A stretch of 64,000 nucleotides of DNA from UBA4459 sp963776205 (GCA_963776205.1 CAVZLR010000003.1:130365-194364); one strand, 5' to 3'; counted from the stretch's first letter, positions 47,101 to 56,927 are shown. Translations and numbers: made by a program. The notes: generated by a model not told the origin, from the sequence alone.

Positions 47101-47801
47101 GTTGAAAGCCAATGCTGCTTTCGGAATTTATCCGGCCCATTCGGTGAACGACAGTATCGTATTTTTTGATGACCTTAATAAAAAGTCACAATTGGGTACA
47201 TTTCATTTTCTCAGAAACCAGGAAAGAAAGAAATCAGGGACACCTAATTTATGCCTGGCTGATTTTGTCGCTCCAAAAGAATCTGGCAGAACTGATTTTG
47301 TCGGTGCCTTTGTGGCAACTACCGGTTTAGGTATCGAAAAACAGCTTGAAAAATTTCAGAAAGAAGGTGACGATTACAATGCCATCATGCTAAAACTATT
47401 GGCTGACAGGCTTGCTGAAGCTTTTGCTGAACTATTACATTACAAAATTAGAACCGAGTATTGGGGATACTCGGATGAATCAAATCCGGATATGAAAAAA
47501 CTGCTCAAAGAAGACATACCAGGGTATCAGGCCTGCACCTGGTTATCCGGCTTGTCCAGAGCATTCTGAAAAAAGAACACTTTTTGATTTGCTGGATGCC
47601 GAAAATAAAACCGGGGTTCAATTAACTGAAAGTTTTGCCATGTATCCGGCAGCTACTGTGAGCGGATACTATTTTGCGCATCCTGAATCCAAATATTTCA
47701 ATATCAGCAAGCTATTGCCCGATCAGGTGCGAGATTATGCACAACGTAAAAAAGTAAGCGAACAACAAGTAAAACAATGGTTACCTGTTAACACCCTTTA
47801 A
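44135..47801 (+). CDS. metH: Cobalamin-dependent methionine synthase, one frameshift
   Basis: About 1222 residues from the ATG at 44135. Homocysteine domain (NCSLGAEQIRPHL, GGCCGTTPEHI), pterin domain (GERTNVSGSKKFARLI), B12 domain (DVHDIGKNIVGVVL, the axial His) and activation domain (ending ESFAMYPAATVSGYYFAHP). The span is one base over a multiple of three. Removing the A at 47516 gives EDYQGIRPAPGYPACPEH, the family motif at the end of the activation domain; as written the protein stops early. First gene after a SAM riboswitch, so repressed when SAM is plentiful. Confidence 0.94.
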
Positions 47802-47804
47802 ACT

Positions 47805-48764
47805 ATGGAATTATCAGTTATAGAACATATAGAACGATCCGAGAAAACACTGTTTTCATTCGAATTACTTCCACCTTTAAAAGGTCACGATTTCGAATCG
47901 ACCCGTGAAGCGATTGATGCACTGATTGAGTTTGATCCCTCTTTTGTAAACATCACCTATCACCAACAGGAAGTGGTTTACGATCACATGCCCAATGGAT
48001 ATCATAAAAAGCGTACAGTTCGTAAAAGACCCGGAACTGTTGGTATTGCTGCAGCCATCAAATACCGCTACAACCTCGTTGTCGTGCCGCACATCATCTG
48101 CGGCGGATTTACCAAAGAAGACACGGAAAATGCATTGATAGATCTTCAGTTTTTAGGGATTAAAAATGTATTGCTGCTCAGGGGCGACCCATTACCAAAT
48201 GCAAAGGTATTCATCCCTGAACCAGAAGGCAATACATATGCCCTGGATCTGGTAAACCAGGTAGTGGATCTGAATCGAGGCATTTATCTTGAAAAGGACC
48301 TTGAAAACACCCGGTCTATGGACTTCTGTATTGGTGTAGCCGGTTATCCTGAAAAACATGCTGAATCTCCCAATTTGGATAGTGATCTTTTCTTTCTAAA
48401 AAAGAAAATCGAAGCGGGGGCTTCTTATATTGTTACTCAAATGTTTTTTGACAATAAAAAGTACTTTGATTTCGTAAAACGTTGTCGCGAAAAAGGGATT
48501 ACCGTACCCATCATTCCCGGTTTAAAGCCGGTCTCAGTAGCAAATCACCTGACCTCTATCCCCAAAACATTTAATGTGGATATGCCAGTTGAATTGGTAA
48601 AAGAGATTATTAAATGTAAAGACAATAAACAAGTAAGAGAGCTTGGTGTGGAATGGGCCATCAACCAATCGAAGGAATTAATTGCAGCCGGGGTCCCGGT
48701 TCTGCATTTGTATACGATGGGTAAAACAGACAACATTCAGAAGATCGCAAAAGCCGTTTTTTAA
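47805..48764 (+). CDS. metF: Methylenetetrahydrofolate reductase
   Basis: 319 residues. TIM-barrel flavin enzyme giving 5-methyl-THF to MetH. FSFELLPPLKG is the start motif with the catalytic Glu, NITYHQQEVV follows, and NVLLLRGDPLP is the folate/FAD loop. SYIVTQMFFDNKKYF and IIPGLKPV complete the pattern. It starts 3 bp after the corrected metH stop, so it shares the SAM-controlled transcript. Confidence 0.95.
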   Translation: MELSVIEHIERSEKTLFSFELLPPLKGHDFESTREAIDALIEFDPSFVNITYHQQEVVYDHMPNGYHKKRTVRKRPGTVGIAAAIKYRYNLVVVPHIICGGFTKEDTENALIDLQFLGIKNVLLLRGDPLPNAKVFIPEPEGNTYALDLVNQVVDLNRGIYLEKDLENTRSMDFCIGVAGYPEKHAESPNLDSDLFFLKKKIEAGASYIVTQMFFDNKKYFDFVKRCREKGITVPIIPGLKPVSVANHLTSIPKTFNVDMPVELVKEIIKCKDNKQVRELGVEWAINQSKELIAAGVPVLHLYTMGKTDNIQKIAKAVF

Positions 48765-48788
48765 TTATTTTTGTCTGAAAGAAATTTT

Positions 48789-49520
48789 ATGCAAATTCTT
48801 GATCAGTTCTACAGGAAAAGAAAGCAGTTGGCCATCTTGGTTGACCCTGATAAACTGACTAATGCAGAGATTGAAAAAACAGCAAAAAATGCCCAAATTG
48901 CTGAAGCTGACTATTTTTTTGTTGGGGGGAGTTTGCTGATCAACGACAACCTGCATCAGAGCATTCAAATTATCAAAAACAATTGCGATCTGCCCGTTAT
49001 CATCTTTCCGGGCAACAATTACCAGTTAAGCAGCAATGCCGATGCCATCCTGTTTTTATCACTCATTTCTGGCAGAAACCCTGATATGCTAATCGGTATG
49101 CATGTGATTGCAGCGCCTTATATTAAATTAAGCGGCCTCGAATCAATTGCCACCGGTTATATGCTGATCGACAGCGGAAAGCCAACTTCTGTTAGCTATA
49201 TGAGCAATTCGTTTCCTATTCCTGCCGACAAGAAAGATATTGCTGCTTGCACAGCAATGGCCGGAGAAATGCTGGGGTTGAAAATGATCTATATGGATGC
49301 TGGAAGTGGTGCTGAAAAAAGTATACCATCAGAGATGATTCGTTTTGTAAAAGATTCTGTTGATATTCCCTTGATGGTTGGCGGTGGCATCAAAACTCCC
49401 GAATTGTTGCGCAAAAAGTATCAAGCAGGCGCTGATATTGTAGTGATTGGCACCCACTTTGAAAATAATATGACCAGCATGCAACATTTTACCAGTGTTA
49501 AGTCGTCTTTTATAACATAA
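48789..49520 (+). CDS. Geranylgeranylglyceryl phosphate synthase family protein
   Basis: 243 residues from the ATG at 48789. TIM-barrel prenyltransferase of the PcrB/GGGP synthase family: LVDPDKL near the start, DYFFVGGSLL, VIIFPGNNYQLS, IYMDAGSGAEKSIP and PLMVGGGIKTPE as phosphate-binding loops. It should join glycerol-1-phosphate to a prenyl diphosphate, the first step of archaeal-type ether lipids; homologues are recorded in Bacteroidota with unclear physiological roles. It follows metF by 24 bp. Confidence 0.92.
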   Translation: MQILDQFYRKRKQLAILVDPDKLTNAEIEKTAKNAQIAEADYFFVGGSLLINDNLHQSIQIIKNNCDLPVIIFPGNNYQLSSNADAILFLSLISGRNPDMLIGMHVIAAPYIKLSGLESIATGYMLIDSGKPTSVSYMSNSFPIPADKKDIAACTAMAGEMLGLKMIYMDAGSGAEKSIPSEMIRFVKDSVDIPLMVGGGIKTPELLRKKYQAGADIVVIGTHFENNMTSMQHFTSVKSSFIT

Positions 49521-49574
49521 CCCAAAATTTATTTCAGGATAAACATTTTATTTCGCATAAAAACCCAATTAAAA

Positions 49575-51716
49575 ATGAAAAAGTTATTTGGTATCATTTT
49601 ACTATCCATTATTGTTTTACAAGCGAATGTTATACCCGCACAGGACAAATTACTGACGCTTGATGATATAAACTATCGAAATCGGGCCCTGTTTCCCGAC
49701 AGAATTCCTCAACTTCAGTGGATTGGTGATACAGATGATTACGCCTTTGCCAAAAAGAATGCCATGTATAAAGTAACGGCAAAACGGGGAACTGAAACAC
49801 TTCTGTTCGATCTGGATATGATCAACAAAGAGATGAATGTAAATGGTTTTGATTCATTAAACGGCCTGCCTTCGGTTTCATTCAGGGATGATAAAACCTG
49901 TCTGTTTAAATTCGGGAATACTTACTATTTATATGATTTCAATGCATACGGTCTTAAAAAGATAAATAGCATACCAGATTCCGCTGAAAATATTGAATTC
50001 AACAAGGAGACAGGTTTTGCCGCATACACTGTTGTAAATAACCTGTATTATGTAATCGATGGAAAAGTAAAACAGATCTCCTTTGATGAAGACCCCGGTA
50101 TTGTTAATGGCCAAACCGTTCACCGAAATGAATTTGGTATCAGCAAAGGTATTTTCTGGTCACCAACAGGTACCAAAATTGCCTTTTACCGCAAAGATGA
50201 AACCATGGTCACCGATTATCCATTGGTAAATCTGGATACCCGCATCGCTGAAGTTGCCAATACAAAGTATCCCATGGCCGGAATGAAAAGCGAAGAAGTA
50301 ACACTTGGGGTTTTTGACCTGGCATCAGGAAATACGGTTTTTATGAAAACCGGTGAGCCCAAAGAACAATACCTGACATCCGTAAGTTGGGGACCAGAAG
50401 GCAAATACATTTACATTGCTTTATTAAACCGCGATCAGAACCACCTCAAATTAACACAATACGATGCTGCCACTGGTAATTTCGTAAAAACGCTTTTTGA
50501 AGAATTTCATCCGAAATATGTTGAACCTGAAGATCCTATGTATTTTAATCCAGAGAATACTGAAGAATTTATTTGGATAAGCGAAACAGATGGATATAAT
50601 CATTTGTATTTACACAGTGTAACTGATGGGGCCTTATTGAAACAACTCACAAAAGGGCCATGGGTTGTTACAGATTTTCTAGGTTTTTATGGAGATCAAA
50701 CAGTTTATTTTCTGGGCACCAAAGAAAGTCCATTAGAGAAAACCATTTATTCAGTGGATTTGAAAACCGGAGATATAACTCGTATTTCACCGGACCATGG
50801 AACCCATAGCGGGCAGGTAAGCAAGACTGGAAAATACATCCTTGATTATTTCAGTAGCACTGATGTTAGTCGTGAATACAAATTACTGAACCGCAAAGGG
50901 GAAGTGCTGCGTGTGCTACAGGAAAACAACGATCCGCTGAAAGATTACAAATTAGGAGCGCTGTCCATTTTTACTTTAAAAACAGAAAATGGTGAAGATC
51001 TGTACTGCAGGATGATCAAACCTGTTGACTTTGACAGCACGAAACAGTATCCTGTTTTTATTTACGTTTATGGAGGCCCTCATGCGCAGTTAGTTAGCGA
51101 CTCATGGTTGGGAGGAGCTCAATTGTTTTTATACTATATGGCCCAAAAAGGATTTGTTGTATTCACCCTTGATAACCACGGAACTGCAAACAGGGGAAGG
51201 GATTTTGAACAATCCATTTTCAGAAACTTAGGCACATTGGAAGTCCGCGACCAGATGGTAGGTGTTGATTATCTGAAAACATTGCTATATGTTGACCCGG
51301 AAAGAATTGGGGTTGATGGATGGAGTTATGGCGGATTTATGACCATTTCCATGATGCTGAAAAACCCGGGTGTATTCAAAGTAGGTGTGGCCGGTGGTCC
51401 TGTCATCGACTGGCAATATTATGAAGTAATGTATGGCGAACGCTATATGGATACTCCGCAGGACAATCCTGAAGGATATAAAAACGCCTGCCTGCTGAAT
51501 TATGTGGATGATCTACGTGGTAAATTAATGATCATTCATGGCACCAACGATCCCACAGTTGTATGGCAGAATAGCTTGCAATTCCTCAAAAAAGCAATTG
51601 AAGCAAATAAACAAATCGATTATTTTGTCTATCCCGGTCATGGACATAATGTAAGGGGAGTCGATAGATCACACATGTACGAGAAAATCTCTAATTACTT
51701 TATTGATAATTTGTAA
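49575..51716 (+). CDS. S9 family dipeptidyl-peptidase (DPP4-type)
   Basis: 713 residues. Signal peptide 1-22 (ending VIPAQ). The N-terminal eight-bladed propeller precedes the hydrolase domain. The triad is Ser584 in DGWSYGGFMT, Asp659 in HGTNDPTVVW and a His (689 or 691) in YPGHGHNVRG. It should release X-Pro or similar dipeptides from peptides in the periplasm. 54 bp after the GGGP synthase gene, possibly read through from the same transcript. Confidence 0.93.
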   Translation: MKKLFGIILLSIIVLQANVIPAQDKLLTLDDINYRNRALFPDRIPQLQWIGDTDDYAFAKKNAMYKVTAKRGTETLLFDLDMINKEMNVNGFDSLNGLPSVSFRDDKTCLFKFGNTYYLYDFNAYGLKKINSIPDSAENIEFNKETGFAAYTVVNNLYYVIDGKVKQISFDEDPGIVNGQTVHRNEFGISKGIFWSPTGTKIAFYRKDETMVTDYPLVNLDTRIAEVANTKYPMAGMKSEEVTLGVFDLASGNTVFMKTGEPKEQYLTSVSWGPEGKYIYIALLNRDQNHLKLTQYDAATGNFVKTLFEEFHPKYVEPEDPMYFNPENTEEFIWISETDGYNHLYLHSVTDGALLKQLTKGPWVVTDFLGFYGDQTVYFLGTKESPLEKTIYSVDLKTGDITRISPDHGTHSGQVSKTGKYILDYFSSTDVSREYKLLNRKGEVLRVLQENNDPLKDYKLGALSIFTLKTENGEDLYCRMIKPVDFDSTKQYPVFIYVYGGPHAQLVSDSWLGGAQLFLYYMAQKGFVVFTLDNHGTANRGRDFEQSIFRNLGTLEVRDQMVGVDYLKTLLYVDPERIGVDGWSYGGFMTISMMLKNPGVFKVGVAGGPVIDWQYYEVMYGERYMDTPQDNPEGYKNACLLNYVDDLRGKLMIIHGTNDPTVVWQNSLQFLKKAIEANKQIDYFVYPGHGHNVRGVDRSHMYEKISNYFIDNL

Positions 51717-51725
51717 TTTATACTT

Positions 51726-52220
51726 TTAGAGCGCTTCTAACACGAGCTTCAACTTTTCGCTGATTTCCCTGGCTAAAGGTATCATGTCCGGATTACCGAT
51801 GGATAGCATCGTTCTTTCGGGATTAATAGCCGCCACCTCAACTTTACCATTTGATGTTTCTCTTATGATAACATTGCAGGGCAGCATCACACCAATTTGC
51901 TCCTCAATTTGTAATGCCTGGTAAGCACCGTTCGGATTACAGGCTCCTAATATGGTATATTTCGGTACATCTTTTCCAGTGCCTTTTTTAAGCTTTTCCT
52001 GCATATTAATTTCCGATACGACGCCAAATCCATGCTCTTTCAATGCAGATTTCACATTTTCAATAGTCGCTTCAAAATCAGTTTCTACAATTACAGCAGA
52101 ATAGTATTTTCCTTCCAGCTGCTCCGTGACCATGGAAGCTGATTTGTCTTGTGCATAAGTTTGCGCTACAAATGCAATTATCAGTGCCATACATAGCGTA
52201 ATAAATCTGGTTATTTTCAT
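51726..52220 (-). CDS. DUF302 family exported protein
   Basis: 164 residues. Signal peptide 1-23 (ending TYAQ), then one DUF302 domain (about 38-160): VIVETDFEATIENVKSALKE, ILGACNPNGAYQAL, IGVMLPCNVIIRE and VAAINPERTM. Paralogue of the gene just upstream; this copy is exported. The family is thought to be a small ligand-binding fold; function not established. Confidence 0.88.
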   Translation of the reverse strand: MKITRFITLCMALIIAFVAQTYAQDKSASMVTEQLEGKYYSAVIVETDFEATIENVKSALKEHGFGVVSEINMQEKLKKGTGKDVPKYTILGACNPNGAYQALQIEEQIGVMLPCNVIIRETSNGKVEVAAINPERTMLSIGNPDMIPLAREISEKLKLVLEAL

Positions 52221-52239
52221 GAGTTTTATCTTTGGATTA

Positions 52240-52635
52240 TTAAATTTTAGCCATTGCTTTTTGCATACCGGCGCCTATTTCTTCAGCAAGAGATTTCATT
52301 TCAGGCTTCCCGATATTGGCAATGGTTTGTTCCGGGTTGATGGCTGCCACTTCAATTTGCCTGTTTTCTGTTTCACGTACAATAAAATTACACGGCAACA
52401 TCACTCCGATATATTCTTCAATCTGAACCGCCTTGTATGCTCCATGGGGATTGCATGCACCAAGAATCATATATTTATTGATCTCTTTTCCGGCACCTGC
52501 TTTTAACTTCTGCTGCATGTCGATTTCGGAAACTATTCCAAATCCCTCTGCTGCAAGGGCAGATTTTAAATTTTCAATAGTGGTCTTAAAGTCAGTTGCC
52601 ACCAGTTTACTTATATAAAATGATTGATTCTTCAT
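52240..52635 (-). CDS. DUF302 family cytosolic protein
   Basis: 131 residues without signal peptide; same domain as the following gene (TTIENLKSALAAEGFGIVSE, ILGACNPHGAYKAV, IGVMLPCNFIVRE). The two genes are 19 bp apart and about half identical, a tandem duplication in which only one copy gained or kept an export signal. Confidence 0.88.
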   Translation of the reverse strand: MKNQSFYISKLVATDFKTTIENLKSALAAEGFGIVSEIDMQQKLKAGAGKEINKYMILGACNPHGAYKAVQIEEYIGVMLPCNFIVRETENRQIEVAAINPEQTIANIGKPEMKSLAEEIGAGMQKAMAKI

Positions 52636-52747
52636 TATGAAAATATTTGATATTTATTTGCAAAAATAAGGGTATTTATATTATTTAAACCTGTTATAAA
52701 TATAACAATACAGAATTTGTAATTAACAGATCAAATAATTATTTGGC

Positions 52748-52755
52748 TAATTTTG
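52748..52755 (+). promoter_or_regulatory. -7 box TAATTTTG of the glutamine synthetase gene
   Basis: Exact TAnnTTTG element 21 bp before the ATG at 52776. Confidence 0.5.
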
Positions 52756-52775
52756 TGTCCCCAAATTTTTAAGCA

Positions 52776-54278
52776 ATGATTGATAATATTTCCATGAACC
52801 CAAATCCGATTGTTCAGTATTTAAATAAGCATCCTGAAGAACTTACAAAAGCTGACCTGATCAAATACATTGAAGACAATGATATTGAAATGATCAATTT
52901 CAGGTATGTAGGATGGGATGGCCGGTTAAAAACCCTGAATTTCTTCATCGGAAATCGTGAACACCTGGACCATCTGCTTACTGCTGGGGAACGCGTAGAT
53001 GGTTCCAGTTTATTTCCATTCATTGAAGCCGGTTCAAGTGATTTATATGTAATTCCTCGCTATAAAACAGCTTATGTAAATCCATTTAATGAAATCCCAA
53101 CTCTGGACATTTTATGCTCTTACTACGATCGTTACGGAAATGCTTTTGAAGGAGCGCCTGAAAATATTCTCAAAAAAGCGCATGATGCATTTAAAAAGGT
53201 AACCGGTTACGAATTTGAAACCATGGGCGAATTGGAATACTACATTATCAGTGAAGACGAAGGGCTTTTTAAAGCTGATGACCAACGCGGATACCATGAA
53301 TCAACGCCATTTTCCAAATGGAATATGTTCAGGACCCATGCTATGAAACTCATTGCCGAATCAGGCGGAATGATCAAATACGGCCACTCAGAAGTGGGCA
53401 ATTTTACCAAAGAAGGTCTTGTTTACGAGCAAAACGAAATAGAATTCCTGCCTACCAATGTTGAGGACAGTGCCGATCAACTCATTAAAGCCAAATGGAT
53501 CATCAGGACACTTGCAGCACATTATGGGGTTGAAGTAACTTTTGCGCCAAAAATTACTGTTGGAAAAGCGGGCAGCGGATTACACATCCACACCCGTGTA
53601 ATGAAAGATGGTAAAAACATGATGACTGAAAATGGAGATCTGAGTAAGATTGCAAAAACTGTAATAGCTGGTTACATGGATTTGGCACCATCATTAACGG
53701 CTTTTGGAAATATGAACCCAACCTCCTATTTCAGGCTTGTACCTCACCAGGAAGCTCCTACTAATGTTTGCTGGGGCGATCGCAACCGGTCTGTACTGGT
53801 GCGTATTCCGCTGGGGTGGAGAGCTCCTGTAAATATGATCCATAAAGTAAATCCGCAGGAAAGTGGCGATCTGATAGATCTTTCCGACAAACAGACGGTT
53901 GAATTCCGAAGCCCCGATGGGTCAGCAGATATTTATTTATTGCTTGCAGGTTTAACAGTCGCTGCCCGTCATGGTTTTGAAATGAAAAACCCATTGAAAG
54001 TAGCTGAAAAAACCTATGTTGATGTGAACATTTTCGACCAGGAACATAAGGATAAATTGTCCAAGCTTGAACAACTGCCAGGTTCTTGTGAGGAGTCGGC
54101 TGAGCAACTTGAAAAGCATCGCGATATTTATACAAAGTATAATGTATTTCCTGATGAAGAGATCAACTTCCTGGTAAACCTTTTAAAAAGCCATAAAGAC
54201 AAAGGCCTGATTTCAAAAATCAAGGCGGATGATGAAAAAATCATAAAACTGGTAAATAAATACTTTTACTGCGGTTAG
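52776..54278 (+). CDS. glnA: Glutamine synthetase, type I
   Basis: 500 residues. Beta-grasp domain then catalytic domain. FRYVGWDGRLK and DGSSLFPFIEAGSSDL open it; metal and substrate residues lie in GELEYY, GHSEVGNF and EQNEIEF; GSGLHIHTRV carries the ATP-binding H-x-H and the end of the fold has NRSVLVRIP and VEFRSPDGSAD. Makes glutamine from glutamate, ammonia and ATP. The adenylylation loop tyrosine (NLYDLP) of enterobacterial enzymes was not found. Confidence 0.93.
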   Translation: MIDNISMNPNPIVQYLNKHPEELTKADLIKYIEDNDIEMINFRYVGWDGRLKTLNFFIGNREHLDHLLTAGERVDGSSLFPFIEAGSSDLYVIPRYKTAYVNPFNEIPTLDILCSYYDRYGNAFEGAPENILKKAHDAFKKVTGYEFETMGELEYYIISEDEGLFKADDQRGYHESTPFSKWNMFRTHAMKLIAESGGMIKYGHSEVGNFTKEGLVYEQNEIEFLPTNVEDSADQLIKAKWIIRTLAAHYGVEVTFAPKITVGKAGSGLHIHTRVMKDGKNMMTENGDLSKIAKTVIAGYMDLAPSLTAFGNMNPTSYFRLVPHQEAPTNVCWGDRNRSVLVRIPLGWRAPVNMIHKVNPQESGDLIDLSDKQTVEFRSPDGSADIYLLLAGLTVAARHGFEMKNPLKVAEKTYVDVNIFDQEHKDKLSKLEQLPGSCEESAEQLEKHRDIYTKYNVFPDEEINFLVNLLKSHKDKGLISKIKADDEKIIKLVNKYFYCG

Positions 54279-54279
54279 A

Positions 54280-55329
54280 TTACTTAACTTCTTTATACTT
54301 ATTTGAGAATACCATTTTGAGCCATACTGGCAATATAATGGCGCCAATAAATAAATAAGGATAGTACGAGATAAGCCTCCAGAAAAATGCCAGCGGTGCA
54401 TACCAGGATTCATTGGTTATAAAGTCGCCCAGAAAATCTGAAAAAATAAACTCGGCAACACCACTTCCCCCGGGTGTAGGGCTAATTAATAATATGATCC
54501 ACATACTTAATTGCCGTCCGTATATCAGAAATTGATCCGTTACCGAATATTTGTCCTGCATAAAAGCCATCAGCAGGAAATTAACTACCCAGTATCTGCT
54601 GGTCCACGAAAAAATGGTCGCTGCAAAACTCTTGGCCCAGTATGAAAATGGCTTGCTACGAATCACCCTCGATGTTTGGATCAGTTGATTGGCCGATTTA
54701 CGAGCTCTTGTCCTCCATCTGACCAAAATCGGAAATAAAAATACCCACGATACAAATGACTTAAACATATGTGGGTTGATCAATAATGCATAAGCCAGGA
54801 ACAATGTATAAATCAGAATGACCACATAGCCTATATAAAAAGCAGATAATATGGTATTGTAATTCAATGAATCCGGTGGAAAAATATCCATACCGAAAAC
54901 AAAATAGACAATCGGGACAGAAACTACAAAAAACATTTCATCAAGAAAAATAGCTGTTAGTACCACAGCAGTGCTGCTTCCACCACTTAAGCCTTCCTTA
55001 TACAAAAAGAAAATAGCCGGTCCTGTTCCACCAACAACTGATGGAGAAATAGCCGAGCTGAATTCCCATAACATGATCACATTAAAAGCTTGTTTCCAGC
55101 TCAAACTGTAATCCGTTAAAACCATTAATCGATACATATAAGCCACATCCCTTACCACCATCATCAGAAAAGCAAGCAAAACAAACAGCACAACATGCCA
55201 GCTTAATTCTAAAAAAGTAAAGGTTTCGTTGTCGAATTTGTTGTATAACATATAGCCACTCACACCCAACCCGATAACAATCGGCCAGAGTATTCTATTG
55301 GGGCGTAAACTATTTACAACTTTATCCAA
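54280..55329 (-). CDS. UPF0104/LPG-synthase-like membrane protein
   Basis: About 349 residues from a TTG at 55329; the frame is open to an ATG at 55437, but a -7 box at 55349-55356 lies between them, so the long form would start before its transcript. About eight membrane segments. The pattern ISPSVVGGTGPAIFFLYKEG and ISPTPGGSGVAEFIFSDF (a repeated PGG-G motif) is that of the lysylphosphatidylglycerol synthase transmembrane region family, which moves or modifies lipids. No synthase domain follows. Confidence 0.8.
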   Translation of the reverse strand: MDKVVNSLRPNRILWPIVIGLGVSGYMLYNKFDNETFTFLELSWHVVLFVLLAFLMMVVRDVAYMYRLMVLTDYSLSWKQAFNVIMLWEFSSAISPSVVGGTGPAIFFLYKEGLSGGSSTAVVLTAIFLDEMFFVVSVPIVYFVFGMDIFPPDSLNYNTILSAFYIGYVVILIYTLFLAYALLINPHMFKSFVSWVFLFPILVRWRTRARKSANQLIQTSRVIRSKPFSYWAKSFAATIFSWTSRYWVVNFLLMAFMQDKYSVTDQFLIYGRQLSMWIILLISPTPGGSGVAEFIFSDFLGDFITNESWYAPLAFFWRLISYYPYLFIGAIILPVWLKMVFSNKYKEVK

Positions 55330-55348
55330 AACAAGGTTTTGAGGAGCA

Positions 55349-55356
55349 CAAAGATA
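55349..55356 (-). promoter_or_regulatory. -7 box TATCTTTG of the UPF0104 gene
   Basis: Exact TAnnTTTG on the minus strand inside the extended open frame; decides for the TTG start at 55329. Confidence 0.55.
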
Positions 55357-55533
55357 CGAAAACAATGGGCACAATAAATGAAATTCATATTTACGAGTAC
55401 GCCATATTGTCTTGCTTTTTAAAGTGTAGGCTGCCATATTGGCGCAATTTAAATTGGATTATCAAATGGAATGGATATTGAAAACATCGAATTAAATAAA
55501 TCATGAAATAATTTAAATTAAAAAGATAAAAAA

Positions 55534-55947
55534 ATGAACTTAGTTAGATTTAACAGACACCCATTTTACAGCGGACTAATGAACGGATTGGAAAATGATT
55601 TTTCATCAAATAAAAGCAATTGCCATGTTCCAGCTGTTAACATTCAGGAAGATGAAAAACAATTCATGCTGGAATTTGCAGTTCCGGGGATGAACAAAGA
55701 TGGTTTCAAGATCAATCTTGAAAACCAGTTACTCACCATTTCTTCTGAAATGAAAGAAGAAAAGGAAGACACTAAAACAAACTACACCCGTCGTGAATTT
55801 GTTTATAACGGTTTTAGCAGATCGTTTACTTTGCCAAAAAACATTGTTGCTGACAAGATCAAAGCGGATTATAAAGATGGTATTTTGAATATATCAATAC
55901 CAAAAGACGAAAAAACGAAGCTAACCCGTGAAATCAAGGTTGCATAA
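55534..55947 (+). CDS. Small heat-shock protein Hsp20
   Basis: 137 residues. Alpha-crystallin domain about 30-130 (PAVNIQEDEKQFMLEFAVPG, then the A-x-x-x-DGILNISIPK end). Cytosolic holdase chaperone that keeps unfolding proteins soluble. A perfect terminator follows. Confidence 0.95.
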   Translation: MNLVRFNRHPFYSGLMNGLENDFSSNKSNCHVPAVNIQEDEKQFMLEFAVPGMNKDGFKINLENQLLTISSEMKEEKEDTKTNYTRREFVYNGFSRSFTLPKNIVADKIKADYKDGILNISIPKDEKTKLTREIKVA

Positions 55948-55969
55948 TTAAATTGTAAAGTTTTCATTG

Positions 55970-55998
55970 ACCCCGCTATTTCAGAAGCGGGGTTTTTT
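55970..55998 (+). terminator. Terminator of the hsp20 gene
   Basis: ACCCCGC (55970-55976) pairs with GCGGGGT (55987-55993), followed by a T tract. Confidence 0.9.
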
Positions 55999-56000
55999 AT

Positions 56001-56810
56001 TTACAGGAAGAGTAATAAACTCAGCGCCATCACTGCCATACCGGCAATCATCCCGTAAATTGACAGGTGGTGTTCTCCATATTCTTCCGCTGCGGGTAAC
56101 AACTCATCCAATGAAATAAACACCATGATCCCTGCAACACTTGCGAATAAAATACCAAATACCAATGGGCTTAGAAAAGGCATCAATATAAGGTACCCAA
56201 CCAATGCACCTACAGGTTCAGCCAACCCTGAAAAAAACGACAACCAGAATGCTTTTCTTTTACTTCCTGTGGCATAATACACGGGCACCGATACCGCAAT
56301 CCCTTCAGGAATGTTATGAATGGCAATAGCAACTGCGATGGCAATTCCAAGGGTCGGGTCTGTAAGCGCTGCGGTAAAAGTGGCCAGTCCTTCCGGAAAA
56401 TTATGGATGGCAATGGCCAGGGCTGTAAACATTCCCATCCGCATCAATTTTTTCGATTTCTTCGCTTCCACATCCTGCATTTCCTCCACCTTGTGCATTT
56501 CATGCGGATTTTCAGCAGAAGGAATAAGCTTATCGATGATGGCAATGAACAGAATACCGCCAAAAAAACCAGCAGCAGTCAACCAGTAGCCCTGCGTATC
56601 TCCAACCACAGTTATTAGCTCATCCCTGGCTTTCACCATGATTTCAACAAACGATACATAGATCATTACCCCGGCCGAAAATCCTAGTGCCACCGAAAGA
56701 AATCCTGTATTTGTTTTTTTGGCAAAAAAAGCAATGGCGCTACCTATACCCGTTGATAATCCTGCAAATAAAGTAAGTCCGAATGCAAAAGCTATCGTTT
56801 CAAATTCCAT
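56001..56810 (-). CDS. zupT: ZIP family metal transporter (ZupT-like)
   Basis: 269 residues, eight membrane segments. The metal-site motifs HNFPEGLATF (TM4) and HNIPEGIAVSVP (TM5) are present, and the cytoplasmic loop is rich in His, Glu and Met. It imports zinc and possibly iron or manganese. Convergent with hsp20 across a shared terminator. No Zur or Fur box was looked for successfully. Confidence 0.93.
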   Translation of the reverse strand: MEFETIAFAFGLTLFAGLSTGIGSAIAFFAKKTNTGFLSVALGFSAGVMIYVSFVEIMVKARDELITVVGDTQGYWLTAAGFFGGILFIAIIDKLIPSAENPHEMHKVEEMQDVEAKKSKKLMRMGMFTALAIAIHNFPEGLATFTAALTDPTLGIAIAVAIAIHNIPEGIAVSVPVYYATGSKRKAFWLSFFSGLAEPVGALVGYLILMPFLSPLVFGILFASVAGIMVFISLDELLPAAEEYGEHHLSIYGMIAGMAVMALSLLLFL

Positions 56811-56893
56811 TCTGGTTCAATTAATATCGGGTTATTTTTCAGTTGTAAATCTATGAATTTTAAATTCTGCAATTCAAAAAAGAAGTAAAAAAC

Positions 56894-56923
56894 TTGACTT
56901 TTCTATTATTTGTTTTATATTTG
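56894..56923 (+). promoter_or_regulatory. Promoter TTG-N19-TATATTTG of the T9SS cluster
   Basis: TTG at 56894-56896 and TATATTTG at 56916-56923, 19 bp apart, the canonical Bacteroidota geometry; start expected near 56930. Confidence 0.75.
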
Positions 56924-56927
56924 TTGT

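Noticed and set aside
47589..47801. Separate small gene after metH
   Set aside because: Its sequence (ESFAMYPAATVSGYYFAHP) is the end of the MetH activation domain, joined by removing one base.
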